Source: Sulfolobus sp. A20
GTDB lineage: Archaea > Thermoproteota > Thermoprotei_A > Sulfolobales > Sulfolobaceae
Direction: 5' to 3'
NCBI RefSeq assembly: GCF_001719125.1
Contig: NZ_CP017006.1
Location: 124,001-188,000 of the forward strand
DNA length: 64,000 nt
The translations under genes and the position numbers were made by a program. Below are positions 17,413 through 26,471 of the stretch, piece by piece. How positions within the stretch are numbered: the first letter of the stretch is position 1; each line of letters starts with the position of its first letter. Under the pieces are notes generated by a model that had not been told where the DNA came from, searched no databases, and saw only the letters and a list, made by a program, of their open reading frames with translations.

Positions 17413-19005
17413 ATGTTTACCCAACCCTTAAACCCAACAGGAAATGTAGGCTTAACGATTTTAGCTTCACTAACTCCAATAATTGTTCTACTTATCCTAT
17501 TAGCCGGGTTAAGGCTATCTGCTTGGCTAGCCTCATTAATAGGATCAATTGTAACAATCTTAGTTGCTATATTAGTTTGGAGAACCCCAGTTACGCAAGT
17601 AATGAATGCATGGCTTATTGGTGCATTAGTTGGAACGTGGGCAATATCATGGATAGTCTTCTGGGGATTGACTATTTACAATACATTAGTGTTAACAGGG
17701 AAGTTCGATGCATTTAAGGATTGGGTAATTAGAAATTCTACAAATGATGCTAGGATTCAAGCTGTTCTTTTAGCTTGGTCTTTTGGCGCTCTATTAGAAG
17801 GTTTAGTAGGATTTGGATATCCATGGGCTTTCGTTGCACCATTACTCATAGCTTTAGGTTTCGAAGATCTAAAAGCTCTACAAGTTTCCGCATTAGCTAA
17901 CAATGCCCCGGTGTCTTTTGGTGCTTTAGGAACACCGATCGTAATCCTTGCTGCAACTACGGGATTACCTTTACTATTTGTATCCTCGTCTGTCGCTAAA
18001 GTAGTGGCAATATTAGCGCTTTTACCGCCTTGGATACTATTATATTTGGTTGATAGATGGAAGGGAATAAAGGATGTTTGGCCTATGGCTATTGTAGCCT
18101 CATTAGCCTACATCTTAGGTCAATATCCTATAGCGAGTTTTGTGGGACCCTATTTACCGGACATTACTGGATCACTAGTTTCGTTCATAATACTGCTCTT
18201 ATTCTTAAGAGTCTGGAGGCCTAAAAGAGTTCTATCCTTGAGGCAACTTAATGGGGGTGGAGGGAATGATAAAAAATATACGACTAGAGATGTTATAATG
18301 GCATGGTCCGCTTTCATAATACTGATTATAATAGTGACTTTATGGACGGGACCGTGGTCACCATTAACTAAAGTATCAATAGCCACTTTAGAGCAGCCAG
18401 CTTTTTCAACACTCCTCCATAAAAAAGTTGCAGTTAGCTTCGCTTTTAATCCATTTGTTGCCGGTACCTCAATATTAGTATCTTGGATTGTAATATCAAT
18501 AGTTTTGAGAGCTTCTCCAAGAATCATGGGAGAAGCTATAAAAAGATCATTTATGCAATATTGGGGAGGTATATTAACGGGTGTTTTCGTAGTAGGTTTA
18601 GCTTACGTATTTAATTTTAGCGGAATGGCTTACTCATTAGCGTGGAAGACAAGTGATCTAGGACTAGTATTTATAATAGTGTCTCCATTGTTTGGCTGGT
18701 TAGGCTGTGCGTTATCTGGTAGTAACACATCTTCAAATGCACTATTCGGAGTATTTCAAGTAACAACTGCTAGATTAGCCGGATTACCTATAGGTTTAAC
18801 TCCTGCATTAAACTCTGTAGGGGCAGAATTAGCGAAGCCAGTAGCTCCGCAGACAGCTAGTGCTGGCGTATCTACTACAAAGTATGTCAGAAAGGAAGGA
18901 GTAGTGATAAGAGCTAATTTGCCGTGGGCTATTGGCATCTTGATTTATTTAATTATAATTGGAGTAGTCTATGCGTTTCTAGCTCCTACCTTATTTTTGC
19001 CGTAA
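17413..19005 (+). CDS. L-lactate permease family (LctP) transporter
   Basis: 530 residues with about 13-14 membrane segments. The start MFTQPLNPTGNVGLTILASL aligns with the N-termini of LctP proteins. Longer starts (GTG 17359, ATG 17389) are less likely, and a TTTAAAAAT box at 17373 fits the ATG at 17413. GALLEGLVGFGYPWAFVAP, NNAPVSFGALGTPI and LGCALSGSNTSSNALFGVFQ are characteristic segments. LctP proteins take up lactate or glycolate with protons. Lactate import would feed pyruvate to the PorGDAB complex encoded 4 kb downstream. A permease near por is a known target of Ss-LrpB in S. solfataricus, but no clear box is seen here. Confidence 0.9.
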   Translation: MFTQPLNPTGNVGLTILASLTPIIVLLILLAGLRLSAWLASLIGSIVTILVAILVWRTPVTQVMNAWLIGALVGTWAISWIVFWGLTIYNTLVLTGKFDAFKDWVIRNSTNDARIQAVLLAWSFGALLEGLVGFGYPWAFVAPLLIALGFEDLKALQVSALANNAPVSFGALGTPIVILAATTGLPLLFVSSSVAKVVAILALLPPWILLYLVDRWKGIKDVWPMAIVASLAYILGQYPIASFVGPYLPDITGSLVSFIILLLFLRVWRPKRVLSLRQLNGGGGNDKKYTTRDVIMAWSAFIILIIIVTLWTGPWSPLTKVSIATLEQPAFSTLLHKKVAVSFAFNPFVAGTSILVSWIVISIVLRASPRIMGEAIKRSFMQYWGGILTGVFVVGLAYVFNFSGMAYSLAWKTSDLGLVFIIVSPLFGWLGCALSGSNTSSNALFGVFQVTTARLAGLPIGLTPALNSVGAELAKPVAPQTASAGVSTTKYVRKEGVVIRANLPWAIGILIYLIIIGVVYAFLAPTLFLP

Positions 19006-19252
19006 AAATCTCTATTAAAAAATCATTTTTCTTCATATCCTGAGGAATTTTTCTGTTTCCTATCACTCCACTAAACAACCCAAGTAATATTCCAATTATA
19101 TTGGCAGATGCTTCGTTGATTTATGCATCTTCACGACAATAATCTCGCTCTATTGATCTTTGATAGAGTTGAAAGTTAATCATTCCTTAGGACTAGCAAG
19201 ATGAACCTTAAGAGATCGAAAGAATTATTGATTATTTTAGATTCCACTATGG

Positions 19253-19906
19253 CGTGTGGATAACAATTTCATCCACCTCCATAAAATTCAATTTTATTCT
19301 AACTTATGCTAAATAGATTTCGAGTAAATTGTATTGAAGAATATTTTTAGCCATCTCGTTATTGTGTTCTCTGTTGAGTTCCATGTGAAGTGCATACTTG
19401 CTAGTTTTAGGCTTCTGAACACTTACTAAGCTTGCCAAAAGTTTCAACATCATGTTTTAACCAAGAGAATGCCTTGTAGACTTATCGTGTAACTTTATCC
19501 CTCCAATTCTCAAGCTTACATAAACGTGGAAATCACTCTTACATGAAGAACACAACTAGCCCAGACTCGTAATGCTTAACAACCCATCTCACCATTAACC
19601 CTCGACAACGAGTAAATGATCCCCATGCTTAACATCAACCTTAACCTCGTAATTAACATTAGCCAACTTGTGAAAAACAAGGTAGTGTGAGGTAGTAAAG
19701 TCCTTTAGCCTAGCAAGTAAAAGGCTAATACAATCTCGTCCAAGGAGTGGAACCTAGGCTTAAAAGGGTAGAGATAATTTGGGTGAGGGCGAGAAAATCA
19801 AACCTATTGATATTCTCACCTCAATAAATAACCTCACCCGAAAAATACTTTTTCATAATGAAGAAAACTCAATTTATATCAAAACAACCAAATTGTTGTC
19901 TACACT
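19253..19906. mobile_element. 654-bp remnant of a DNA transposon with 17-bp terminal inverted repeats
   Basis: The ends are CGTGTGGATAACAATTT (19253-19269) and AAATTGTTGTCTACACT (19890-19906), near-perfect inverted repeats. On the minus strand, scraps of a transposase are legible (FTTSHYLVFHKLANVNYEVK and DVKHGDHLLVVEG, then KYALHMELNRE) but are broken by stops and frameshifts. The same ends bound the 211-bp MITE at 57526-57736. I do not assign a named IS. The flanks 19006-19252 and 19907-20054 hold nothing I can support. Confidence 0.75.
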
Positions 19907-20054
19907 CATTCCCCTTATCGCATTAAAAAATTCTCACAAAATTATGTGGGTCTAATAATAAGTTGGGAAGTATTTCATGATAAGGATTTAATTTTTTGCA
20001 ATATAATATCAACCGATTTTGTCAATTATAGACCTTTATTTTATTTTAATTATG

Positions 20055-20111
20055 AACATATATGTTACATTCTAATACTATACTATGAAAAAAATGTAAT
20101 GTTCAAACATT
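20055..20111 (+). promoter_or_regulatory. Two inverted repeats upstream of the OFA-type transporter
   Basis: AACATATATGTT (20055-20066) is a perfect palindrome. AATGTTCAAACATT (20098-20111) is a second one with the related half-site AACAT. They lie 43 bp apart, centre to centre about four helical turns, and 85-140 bp before the ATG at 20196. They look like operator sites for a dimeric regulator. Which regulator binds them is unknown. Confidence 0.45.
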
Positions 20112-20195
20112 GATTTATAAAAAAATAACAAGATATTTAATTATTGATTGATAGATAGGTTTTTATTCATTTTAACCAATAATATCACGATAGAA

Positions 20196-21698
20196 ATGGA
20201 AGAGTCTAGCAAATTTAGATCTCCATACGGAGAGTATACAATTATAATCGACAGAACCGGTAGGAAGTACAGAGTAGGTGAGGACGTTAAAGCGATAACG
20301 AAGAAATTGCTAGGTTATCCAATAGGTAGAAGATTACTCCTTCTTGGAGCTTGGATGTCGTTCTTCTTCGGAAGCGTGCTTGAGTATGGATGGGGTGCAG
20401 CTTCGACAACAGTTATTTCCCATTATGGATGGTCCTTAGCTGAGGGATTCTTTAACTATACTGCTTATGTACTTTTTCAAGCTACAATAACCGCTTTAAT
20501 CTTTCAATGGCTTAGGGAAAGAGGCTTGATAAGCCCTAGAAGAGCCCTTCTTTTTGGAGGAGCAATGTTGATGATTGCATATTACCTTTTTGCTAATTCA
20601 TTTCAGCCTTGGATAGCGTATGTTGGATACGCCGCGATAGGTGGTGTAGGTGCCGGACTAGGATACGCCGTAGGTGGTGCTGTAGTAAATAAATGGTTCC
20701 CAGAGAAAAGGGGATGGAGGTTAGGACTTGCTAATGGTGCATGGGCCTATGGAGCTGTACCCTTTATACTACTCTACATTTACTACTTTAATCAAAGCGA
20801 TTTTCAGACGATCTTGTATATTACGGGTTTAACTATCGGCATAGGTTTGATGATAGCTGGACTACTAGTAGTAGATCCACCAAAATATTGGTGGCCAAAA
20901 GATGTAGATCCTATAGCTGCAAGAGAAGCTAGGTTAAAATCGAGGGAGCTAAGGGTTAATCCACCTCCAGTAGCTCAATGGACACCGAGAGAAATGCTTG
21001 CTACACCACAAGGTAAAGCTCAAATGGCATCTTTCACTCTCGCATTAGCTGCGTCTCTATTTAATGTGTCCTTTTACGCTCCATTTGGAGCAGCTATGGG
21101 ATTCAGTGGTGGTGTGGCCTTCGCGGTAGGTGCAGCTGGTTTCGCCTTCACTGATGGATTAGGAAGACCATTCCAAGGTTTTATTTCAAGCCTCATTGGT
21201 AGAAGGAAAGCTTTAACTATATTCTATGCATTTATGGGATTAGGAGGCCTTGGCGTACTTTATGCTGGTCTCGCTCACATAGCGTGGTTATGGGCAATTT
21301 TAGCTGTAGCTACAGGTGCTGTCTCCGGAGCCTGCTTTGTCTTCGATTGGCTAATAATAGCTGACTATTTCGGCGAAAATTATATAGGCAGAAACTGGAG
21401 CATACCGTATGCATTAAAAGTAGTCGGTGGAGCTTTCGGGGGAATTGTAGCTGCAACTATACTAACTCTTGTTTCAGGGGGGACATGGGCTGATGTAGTA
21501 ACTAGCGCACCAATAACAATAACCAACTTTGCTTGGTCAGTAGTGTTCTGGATAGGCGCGGTCTTTTCGTTGATAGCCGCAGCCTTAGTATGGTTTGTCG
21601 AGAAACCTCCTACATTAGAACAATACATAAAGGTAAGACAGAAATTAAGGGAGCCAATTCCACCCGAGATTCAACAAAAATTGAAAGGAGGTAGATAA
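20196..21698 (+). CDS. MFS transporter, oxalate/formate antiporter (OFA) type
   Basis: 500 residues from the ATG at 20196 (a TTG at 20148 is the longer alternative). About 12 membrane segments. GAWMSFFFGSVLEYGWGAAS, the glycine-rich AAIGGVGAGLGYAVGGAVVN and KWFPEKRGWRLGLANGAWAYGA resemble OFA carriers, which move monocarboxylates or dicarboxylates. An N-terminal cytosolic segment of about 45 residues precedes TM1. It is followed after 3 bp by a small membrane protein gene with a good Shine-Dalgarno, so the two form an operon. The nearby por operon suggests a 2-oxo acid or lactate-like substrate. Confidence 0.85.
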   Translation: MEESSKFRSPYGEYTIIIDRTGRKYRVGEDVKAITKKLLGYPIGRRLLLLGAWMSFFFGSVLEYGWGAASTTVISHYGWSLAEGFFNYTAYVLFQATITALIFQWLRERGLISPRRALLFGGAMLMIAYYLFANSFQPWIAYVGYAAIGGVGAGLGYAVGGAVVNKWFPEKRGWRLGLANGAWAYGAVPFILLYIYYFNQSDFQTILYITGLTIGIGLMIAGLLVVDPPKYWWPKDVDPIAAREARLKSRELRVNPPPVAQWTPREMLATPQGKAQMASFTLALAASLFNVSFYAPFGAAMGFSGGVAFAVGAAGFAFTDGLGRPFQGFISSLIGRRKALTIFYAFMGLGGLGVLYAGLAHIAWLWAILAVATGAVSGACFVFDWLIIADYFGENYIGRNWSIPYALKVVGGAFGGIVAATILTLVSGGTWADVVTSAPITITNFAWSVVFWIGAVFSLIAAALVWFVEKPPTLEQYIKVRQKLREPIPPEIQQKLKGGR

Positions 21699-21701
21699 AA
21701 A

Positions 21702-21953
21702 ATGAACGAGAATCAAGATAGTGGGGAGTACATCTTTCACAAGGGGCTAATTAATGTTTCTGATACCATAATCTATATAATTGGTTGGATAGTGCTGTTG
21801 ATAGGATTTGGAATAGATGTGATAGGTGTGAATAAACATTCAGCATCTATAGTAGGCTTAGGAATAGCGATAAATTGGATAGGGATATTATTAGGACTCT
21901 TCAGTGGCATTATAGGTAATAGAAAAATTCCTGAGGGATATATTGAAAAATAA
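21702..21953 (+). CDS. Small membrane protein co-transcribed with the OFA-type transporter
   Basis: 83 residues with two hydrophobic segments (DTIIYIIGWIVLLIGFGIDV and SIVGLGIAINWIGILLGLFS). The start is set by AAAGGAGGT at 21684-21692, ten bases before the ATG, one of the clearest ribosome-binding sites in the window and typical of an internal operon gene. It may be an accessory subunit of the preceding transporter, by analogy with DUF3311/SSF pairs. I do not recognise a named family. Confidence 0.75.
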   Translation: MNENQDSGEYIFHKGLINVSDTIIYIIGWIVLLIGFGIDVIGVNKHSASIVGLGIAINWIGILLGLFSGIIGNRKIPEGYIEK

Positions 21954-22177
21954 GACATTTTTATTTAAAAGTTATTTCTTATTTTTCCATTCCACATTTT
22001 TAACTCTCCATCTTATTTTTAAATCTATGAATAGTTTTGCATAGTCTGCTTCGGAATATATTAAGCTTTAAACCAAGAGAATATAGTTCAGTATTAAATA
22101 AAGATGTTTTTAAACTATTTTACCAAATCTGTATAGAAAATTGTTGATAGCTACTTTAACAATCGGTACGTTTATAA

Positions 22178-22270
22178 TTGCAATCTTTACAAATTATCTT
22201 TAACTTTAGCGGGTCATAGTTAGAATGGATTGATCATTAATTGCCAAAATTACAAATCAATCTATATATA
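22178..22270 (+). promoter_or_regulatory. Promoter of the por operon with two Ss-LrpB-like boxes
   Basis: TTGCAATCTTTACAA (22178-22192) and TTGCCAAAATTACAA (22241-22255) each differ at one position from the published Ss-LrpB consensus TTGYAWWWWWTRCAA. Their starts are 63 bp apart, six helical turns, so both sit on one face of the DNA. The TATA box CTATATATAA (22262-22270) follows the second box and lies about 25 bp before the ATG at 22294, implying a leaderless transcript. Activation of porDAB by Ss-LrpB is known in S. solfataricus. Occupancy here is inferred. Confidence 0.7.
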
Positions 22271-22293
22271 ATCGATTATTGATAATTTACTTA

Positions 22294-23385
22294 ATGAAAA
22301 CAGAGGATGAAGTAAAGTATGTTGAAATAGTATATAGGGGAATCTTCCAGAAGAGACTCGCTAAATACATAGCTGAGGGTATAGTTTATACTGCAAGAGA
22401 AATGGGTAAACCTGCATTGTCCTTCGGAAGATATGGGGATTCTCCCGAAAGAAATGGAGTACCGGCAAAATATTATGTAGGGATAGGTAATGGTATAGGT
22501 GAGGAGGATTTAATAGGATATTCAACAAGAGTTGAGCCTGATTTAGTAGATGTCATAGTAGTTCTAGATGATACTCTACTTAAAGGTGTTGAGTCATGGG
22601 CTTGGCAAGGAGTACAACCAATAAATCTTAAGTTAAAAGCAAATGGAACGATGATAGTTACATCAACTAAGAGAATGGATGAATTAGTCAAGATGGTGCC
22701 GAAAAAGGATTTCGAATGGACTTTTGGTGTGATAAAAACTGAGCCTTCTTTCTCTGGATTATGGGCTTTCAAAGATGATTTAACGATGGAAAAAGTTTGG
22801 GGAGCTATTGCTAAACTCAGACCAGATATAATTGATATAGATCATCTAGTAAAATATGTTAGTAAAAAGCAAAGTTCGGATAAAAGAATATCTGCTGTTA
22901 AGGAAGCCTTTTCTTCAGTAGACTATAGAACAATTAGGAAAGGAGAGGGAATAGATTTCATTTACAATCCTCCGAGACTCCTAACATGGCAGGAAATGCT
23001 TGAGGGAACTGTTGTTCCCGCAGTGCCGAGAGGTAAAAGAAATGAACAGTTCAAGAGGGGAACTACGAAATTTGAAAGACCAACTGTAGATTTTGACACT
23101 TGTATAAAATGTAAGTTATGTTGGATATATTGCCCAGATGAATGCTTCGATGAAACTCCTGACGGCTATTACGATATAGCCTACGATTATTGCGTAGGCT
23201 GTGGGATATGTGCTGAAGTATGCCCCGTGAAGGACTGTATAGTAATGGTAGATGAAAGTATGTTTACTGACTATAGGAGACCGTATGAGATGTGGAAGGA
23301 GAATAAGGTTAAGTATAAGGAGTGGTTGAAAGAAGTAAGAAATGCGAGGAAGGAAAGAGTATACGTTCCGGGGTTGGGAAGATGA
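22294..23385 (+). CDS. porGD: Pyruvate:ferredoxin oxidoreductase, fused gamma/delta subunit
   Basis: 363 residues from the leaderless ATG at 22294 (a TTG at 22279 is the other candidate). Residues about 1-200 form the gamma domain (VKYVEIVYRGIFQKRLAKYI). The C-terminal domain is a two-cluster ferredoxin with CIKCKLCWIYCPDEC and CVGCGICAEVCPVKDC, which carries electrons to external ferredoxin. The complex oxidises pyruvate (or related 2-oxo acids) and CoA to acetyl-CoA and CO2. The gene overlaps porA by 4 bp (ATGA). Gamma and delta are separate genes in many archaea, while fusion is the Sulfolobus form. Confidence 0.9.
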   Translation: MKTEDEVKYVEIVYRGIFQKRLAKYIAEGIVYTAREMGKPALSFGRYGDSPERNGVPAKYYVGIGNGIGEEDLIGYSTRVEPDLVDVIVVLDDTLLKGVESWAWQGVQPINLKLKANGTMIVTSTKRMDELVKMVPKKDFEWTFGVIKTEPSFSGLWAFKDDLTMEKVWGAIAKLRPDIIDIDHLVKYVSKKQSSDKRISAVKEAFSSVDYRTIRKGEGIDFIYNPPRLLTWQEMLEGTVVPAVPRGKRNEQFKRGTTKFERPTVDFDTCIKCKLCWIYCPDECFDETPDGYYDIAYDYCVGCGICAEVCPVKDCIVMVDESMFTDYRRPYEMWKENKVKYKEWLKEVRNARKERVYVPGLGR

Positions 23386-24629
23386 CAGAGACTAGAAAAA
23401 TAATTGAAAGAGAAGTCCTAATGAATGGAACGCAAGCTGTAGCAAATGCAGCAATGTATGCTGACGTTGACGTAGTAGCAGCATATCCTATAAGACCTTA
23501 TACAGAAGTGATGGATACGATATCTAAGTTAATAGCTGATGGTGAGTTAGATGCAGAGTTCATAGTAGCTGAAGGAGAGCATGGACAATTTGAGACAGTC
23601 AAGCATGCATCATTAGTAGGAGCTAGGACTTTAGTAGGGAGTAGTGGTGTAGGTTGGTTATATGCAATGGAGGCTATAGTAGTTACAGCAACTGATAGGG
23701 CTCCAGTAGTTGCTATAATAGGAAATAGAGCTCTAGATGATCCCGGAGCATATGGAGTTGAACACAATGATGCAATGATGGTTAGAGATGTAGGCTGGTT
23801 ATTGGCATGGGTAGATACTGCCCAGGAAGCATTTGATACTACTTTAATAGCCTATAGAGTCGGGGAAGATCCTAGGGTGCTCGTACCCGTAGGGATCTCA
23901 ATGGATGGAGGCTTTCTAACCCATTCAGAGCAAATAGTTAGGTTGCCCCCGAAGGAATTAGTCAAGGATTTCCTGCCTCCTTATAATAGAGGTAAGTACC
24001 TAGTACATCCTGATAATCCTATAACAGTAGCTCCGCAAGTTAACGAGGATTGGGTAATGGAGATAAGGAGACAGCATGACGAGGCAGTTGAAAGAGCTAG
24101 AGGAGTAATAGTTGAGGCGTATGAGAGCTTTAAGAAAGTTTTTGGAAGATATCCTGGTTCTACAAGCGAGATCGAAATGCCTGAAAATCCATTTGTAGAA
24201 CCTTTCATGATTGATGATGCCGAAATCGTTCTCATAGGAATGGGAACTGTATCAAAGCCTATGAAAGTCGCTATAAAGAAGATGAGAAACCAAGGATATA
24301 AAGTAGGAATGCTGAGAATAAGATGGTTCAGACCATTTCCAACTCAAGACGTAATAAAGTACTTAAGTCAAGCTAAGGTGGTTTGTGTGATTGACAGAGA
24401 TTATTCTATAGGCTCTCCTAATAGGGGAGGAGTCATTTATCACGAGATTAGATCCTCCTTATATGATCTGGATCAAAGACCGAAAGTATTGAATTTCATA
24501 GGAGGGTTAGGCGGTAGGGAAATAACGATTCAAGATGTAGAAAAAATAATCAAGATAGGTTACGAGCATAGGGATACCCCTATAACTAAGCCCGTTTATT
24601 GGGTTGGGGTCAGAGGTGACCCCTGGTAA
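23382..24629 (+). CDS. porA: Pyruvate:ferredoxin oxidoreductase, alpha subunit
   Basis: 415 residues. The ATG at 23382 overlaps the porGD stop and is preferred over a longer frame from 23322. The pyrimidine-binding transketolase-type domain is at the N-terminus (AVANAAMYADVDVVAAYPIRPYTEV, FIVAEGEHGQFETV). The C-terminal domain holds EIVLIGMGTVSKPMKVAIKK and GMLRIRWFRPFP. Substrate specificity within the 2-oxo acid oxidoreductase family cannot be fixed from sequence alone, but subunit organisation and neighbourhood match the characterised porDAB operon. Confidence 0.9.
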   Translation: MTETRKIIEREVLMNGTQAVANAAMYADVDVVAAYPIRPYTEVMDTISKLIADGELDAEFIVAEGEHGQFETVKHASLVGARTLVGSSGVGWLYAMEAIVVTATDRAPVVAIIGNRALDDPGAYGVEHNDAMMVRDVGWLLAWVDTAQEAFDTTLIAYRVGEDPRVLVPVGISMDGGFLTHSEQIVRLPPKELVKDFLPPYNRGKYLVHPDNPITVAPQVNEDWVMEIRRQHDEAVERARGVIVEAYESFKKVFGRYPGSTSEIEMPENPFVEPFMIDDAEIVLIGMGTVSKPMKVAIKKMRNQGYKVGMLRIRWFRPFPTQDVIKYLSQAKVVCVIDRDYSIGSPNRGGVIYHEIRSSLYDLDQRPKVLNFIGGLGGREITIQDVEKIIKIGYEHRDTPITKPVYWVGVRGDPW

Positions 24630-24646
24630 TTTGAGGTGATCAAGTC

Positions 24647-25663
24647 ATGGTTGAAAAAGAAATAGAAGAAAAGGTTTATAAGTCAATAGTTAAGACAATC
24701 AAAGATGCCCCATTAGAAGAGTTCTATACGTCCGGACATAGAACGTGTCAAGGATGTGAATCTGCATTAGTGATGAGATTTTTAGCTAAAGCTGCAGGTC
24801 CTAGAACTATAGTAATAGGAGCCACTGGATGTATGTATGTTGCCAACACCACTTATTATACTACGTCTTGGATTGTACCATGGGTTCACACACAGTTAGG
24901 AGGATCAGGAGCAGCAGCATTAGGAACTGCTGCAGCTTTAAGAGCATTAATGAGAAAAGGCAAGATTAAGCAAGAGCCAATAAATGTAATAGCGTTCTGC
25001 GGAGACTTAGGCTGTGCAGATATGGGATTATCTGGAGTATCTAATGCGATGACATACAATTATAACCTAGTAATAGTTCTATACGATAACGAATCCTCAG
25101 CCAATACTGATATACAAGAGACTAGTATGACTCCTTATGGAGCACAAACTTCTTTCAGTAGACCTGGCAAGCAAAGAAGAATAATGAAGGTTAGATGGAA
25201 GAAGAGTGTTGTGCCGATGATAATTGCTGGGCACAGAAACGTTAAATACGCAGCAACTATGACACCAGCCTATCCATTAGACTCGATTAATAAGTTTAGA
25301 AAGGCTCTAGCTATAGGTGGACCTACATTCATACACTCTCTAGATCCATGCCCTAAAGGATGGGATTATGATCCAAAGTTCTCTCATGAGCTGGGAGTAT
25401 TAGCAGTGGAGACTGGGATATGGCCACTATACGAGTACATTAATGGGGAGATAGTATATAACGAGCCTACTAAGAGTATAATTGAGGGGAGGATTAAGAG
25501 AAAACCAGTAAAGGAGTATTTAGAAAAACAAGGTAGATTCTCACACTTCACTGAGGAAGATGTAGAATACTTCCAGAAGATGGTAGATGAGATGTATGAG
25601 GAGTGGGAGATTCCTGCAGTAATGCCTATAAAATCAGTTAACGTTAAAATAAGTGATAAATAA
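24647..25663 (+). CDS. porB: Pyruvate:ferredoxin oxidoreductase, beta subunit (ThDP-binding)
   Basis: 338 residues. TCQGCE and GATGCMYVAN supply cluster cysteines, with another in LDPCPKGW. FCGDLGCADMGLSGVSNAMT followed by YDNES is the Mg-ThDP signature. GAGGTGAT at 24632-24639 is the ribosome-binding site, eight bases before the ATG. This subunit carries ThDP and the proximal 4Fe-4S cluster and is the catalytic partner of PorA. The gene ends 28 bp from the convergent Lrp gene, with a palindromic T-rich terminator between them. Confidence 0.9.
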   Translation: MVEKEIEEKVYKSIVKTIKDAPLEEFYTSGHRTCQGCESALVMRFLAKAAGPRTIVIGATGCMYVANTTYYTTSWIVPWVHTQLGGSGAAALGTAAALRALMRKGKIKQEPINVIAFCGDLGCADMGLSGVSNAMTYNYNLVIVLYDNESSANTDIQETSMTPYGAQTSFSRPGKQRRIMKVRWKKSVVPMIIAGHRNVKYAATMTPAYPLDSINKFRKALAIGGPTFIHSLDPCPKGWDYDPKFSHELGVLAVETGIWPLYEYINGEIVYNEPTKSIIEGRIKRKPVKEYLEKQGRFSHFTEEDVEYFQKMVDEMYEEWEIPAVMPIKSVNVKISDK

Positions 25664-25672
25664 ATAAAGAAG

Positions 25673-25693
25673 AAAAGATAATTATCTTTTTTT
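25673..25693. terminator. Bidirectional terminator between porB and the Lrp gene
   Basis: AAAAGATAATTATCTTTT is a perfect 18-bp palindrome (25673-25690), extended by TTT on the plus strand. It fills the 28-bp gap between two convergent stops. Archaeal termination needs mainly the T-run. Because the palindrome starts with A4 and ends with T4, it offers T-runs in both directions. Confidence 0.6.
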
Positions 25694-26156
25694 ATAATAA
25701 TACTGAGGGGTCAATTTTATATCTCTCGATTATTCTTGATATAGAGACTGTCTTTATTCCTTTAATATTATATAATCTATTTGCTATGAATTGATGTGCA
25801 CTACTGTCATCTTTAAATATCATATGGACGTGTAATCTAGGACCATTATCTAAACCATAGATTCTAACGACTTCTGAAAATTCTCCTAAGTCTTGAGCTA
25901 CTTTCTTTATCGAATATGGCACGGTTTCAATTTCCATAACTAATGATACGTTCAATCCCAAGTTTACTCTATCTATCAGTGCAACATATCCTCTAATCAC
26001 TTGGGCATCTTCAAGTCTTTTGATCCTATATCTCACAGTACTTATAGGAATGCCTAATTCATCAGATAATTCTTTTAAACTCCTCTTCGCATTATAACGC
26101 AAAATGTTAAGAATTTTCTCATCTATATCATCTAGCCTAATTAAATTAGCACCCAT
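25692..26156 (-). CDS. lrpB: Lrp/AsnC-family transcriptional regulator (Ss-LrpB-like)
   Basis: 154 residues. The N-terminal winged helix (LDDIDEKILNILRYNAKRSL, ELGIPISTVRYRIKRLE) is followed by a RAM/AsnC effector domain (NVSLVMEIETVPYSIKKVAQ, RLHVHMIFKDDSSAHQFIA). Its position, convergent with and next to the por operon and with two permease genes beyond, matches Ss-LrpB of S. solfataricus, which activates porDAB and nearby permease genes and autoregulates cooperatively. The identification therefore rests on family plus context. The ATG at 26156 is presumably transcribed from the promoter region at 26193-26270. Confidence 0.85.
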   Translation of the reverse strand: MGANLIRLDDIDEKILNILRYNAKRSLKELSDELGIPISTVRYRIKRLEDAQVIRGYVALIDRVNLGLNVSLVMEIETVPYSIKKVAQDLGEFSEVVRIYGLDNGPRLHVHMIFKDDSSAHQFIANRLYNIKGIKTVSISRIIERYKIDPSVLL

Positions 26157-26192
26157 TAGTCTATAATTATGATTTTGAAGATAAAAGGATTT

Positions 26193-26270
26193 TTAAAAAA
26201 TATGCAAAAAGTCTAGGGAAATTTTTAAAGAAATTGCAAAATTACATGCATATTCTTGTTAATTCGTTAA
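26193..26270 (-). promoter_or_regulatory. Control region of the Lrp gene with degenerate Lrp-like boxes
   Basis: TTAAAAAATATGCAA (26193-26207) and TTGCAAAATTACATG (26234-26248) each keep one good half of the TTGYA/TRCAA box. TTGTTAATTCGTTAA (26256-26270) is weaker. Three sites would match the autoregulatory layout described for Ss-LrpB, though the spacings here (41 and 22 bp) are not a clean helical ladder. The rest of the 315-bp gap up to 26471 is AT-rich and holds the promoter of the next gene (TTATTTAAAA near 26443). Confidence 0.4.
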
Positions 26271-26471
26271 TTTTAGGGTATATGTTATCATAAAATTCTT
26301 CAATAGTTTAATAGTTAGTAAGTTATAATAAAAAATATTTGAAATTTTGTTTATTTGTATTAATAATATCTCACATTTCTTCATCGTTTTTAATTTAGTA
26401 GGAACTGAAACTCAGCTACTCATTGATTCAACTATGACAAGTTATTTAAAACGGCTCAAATCATTTATGAT

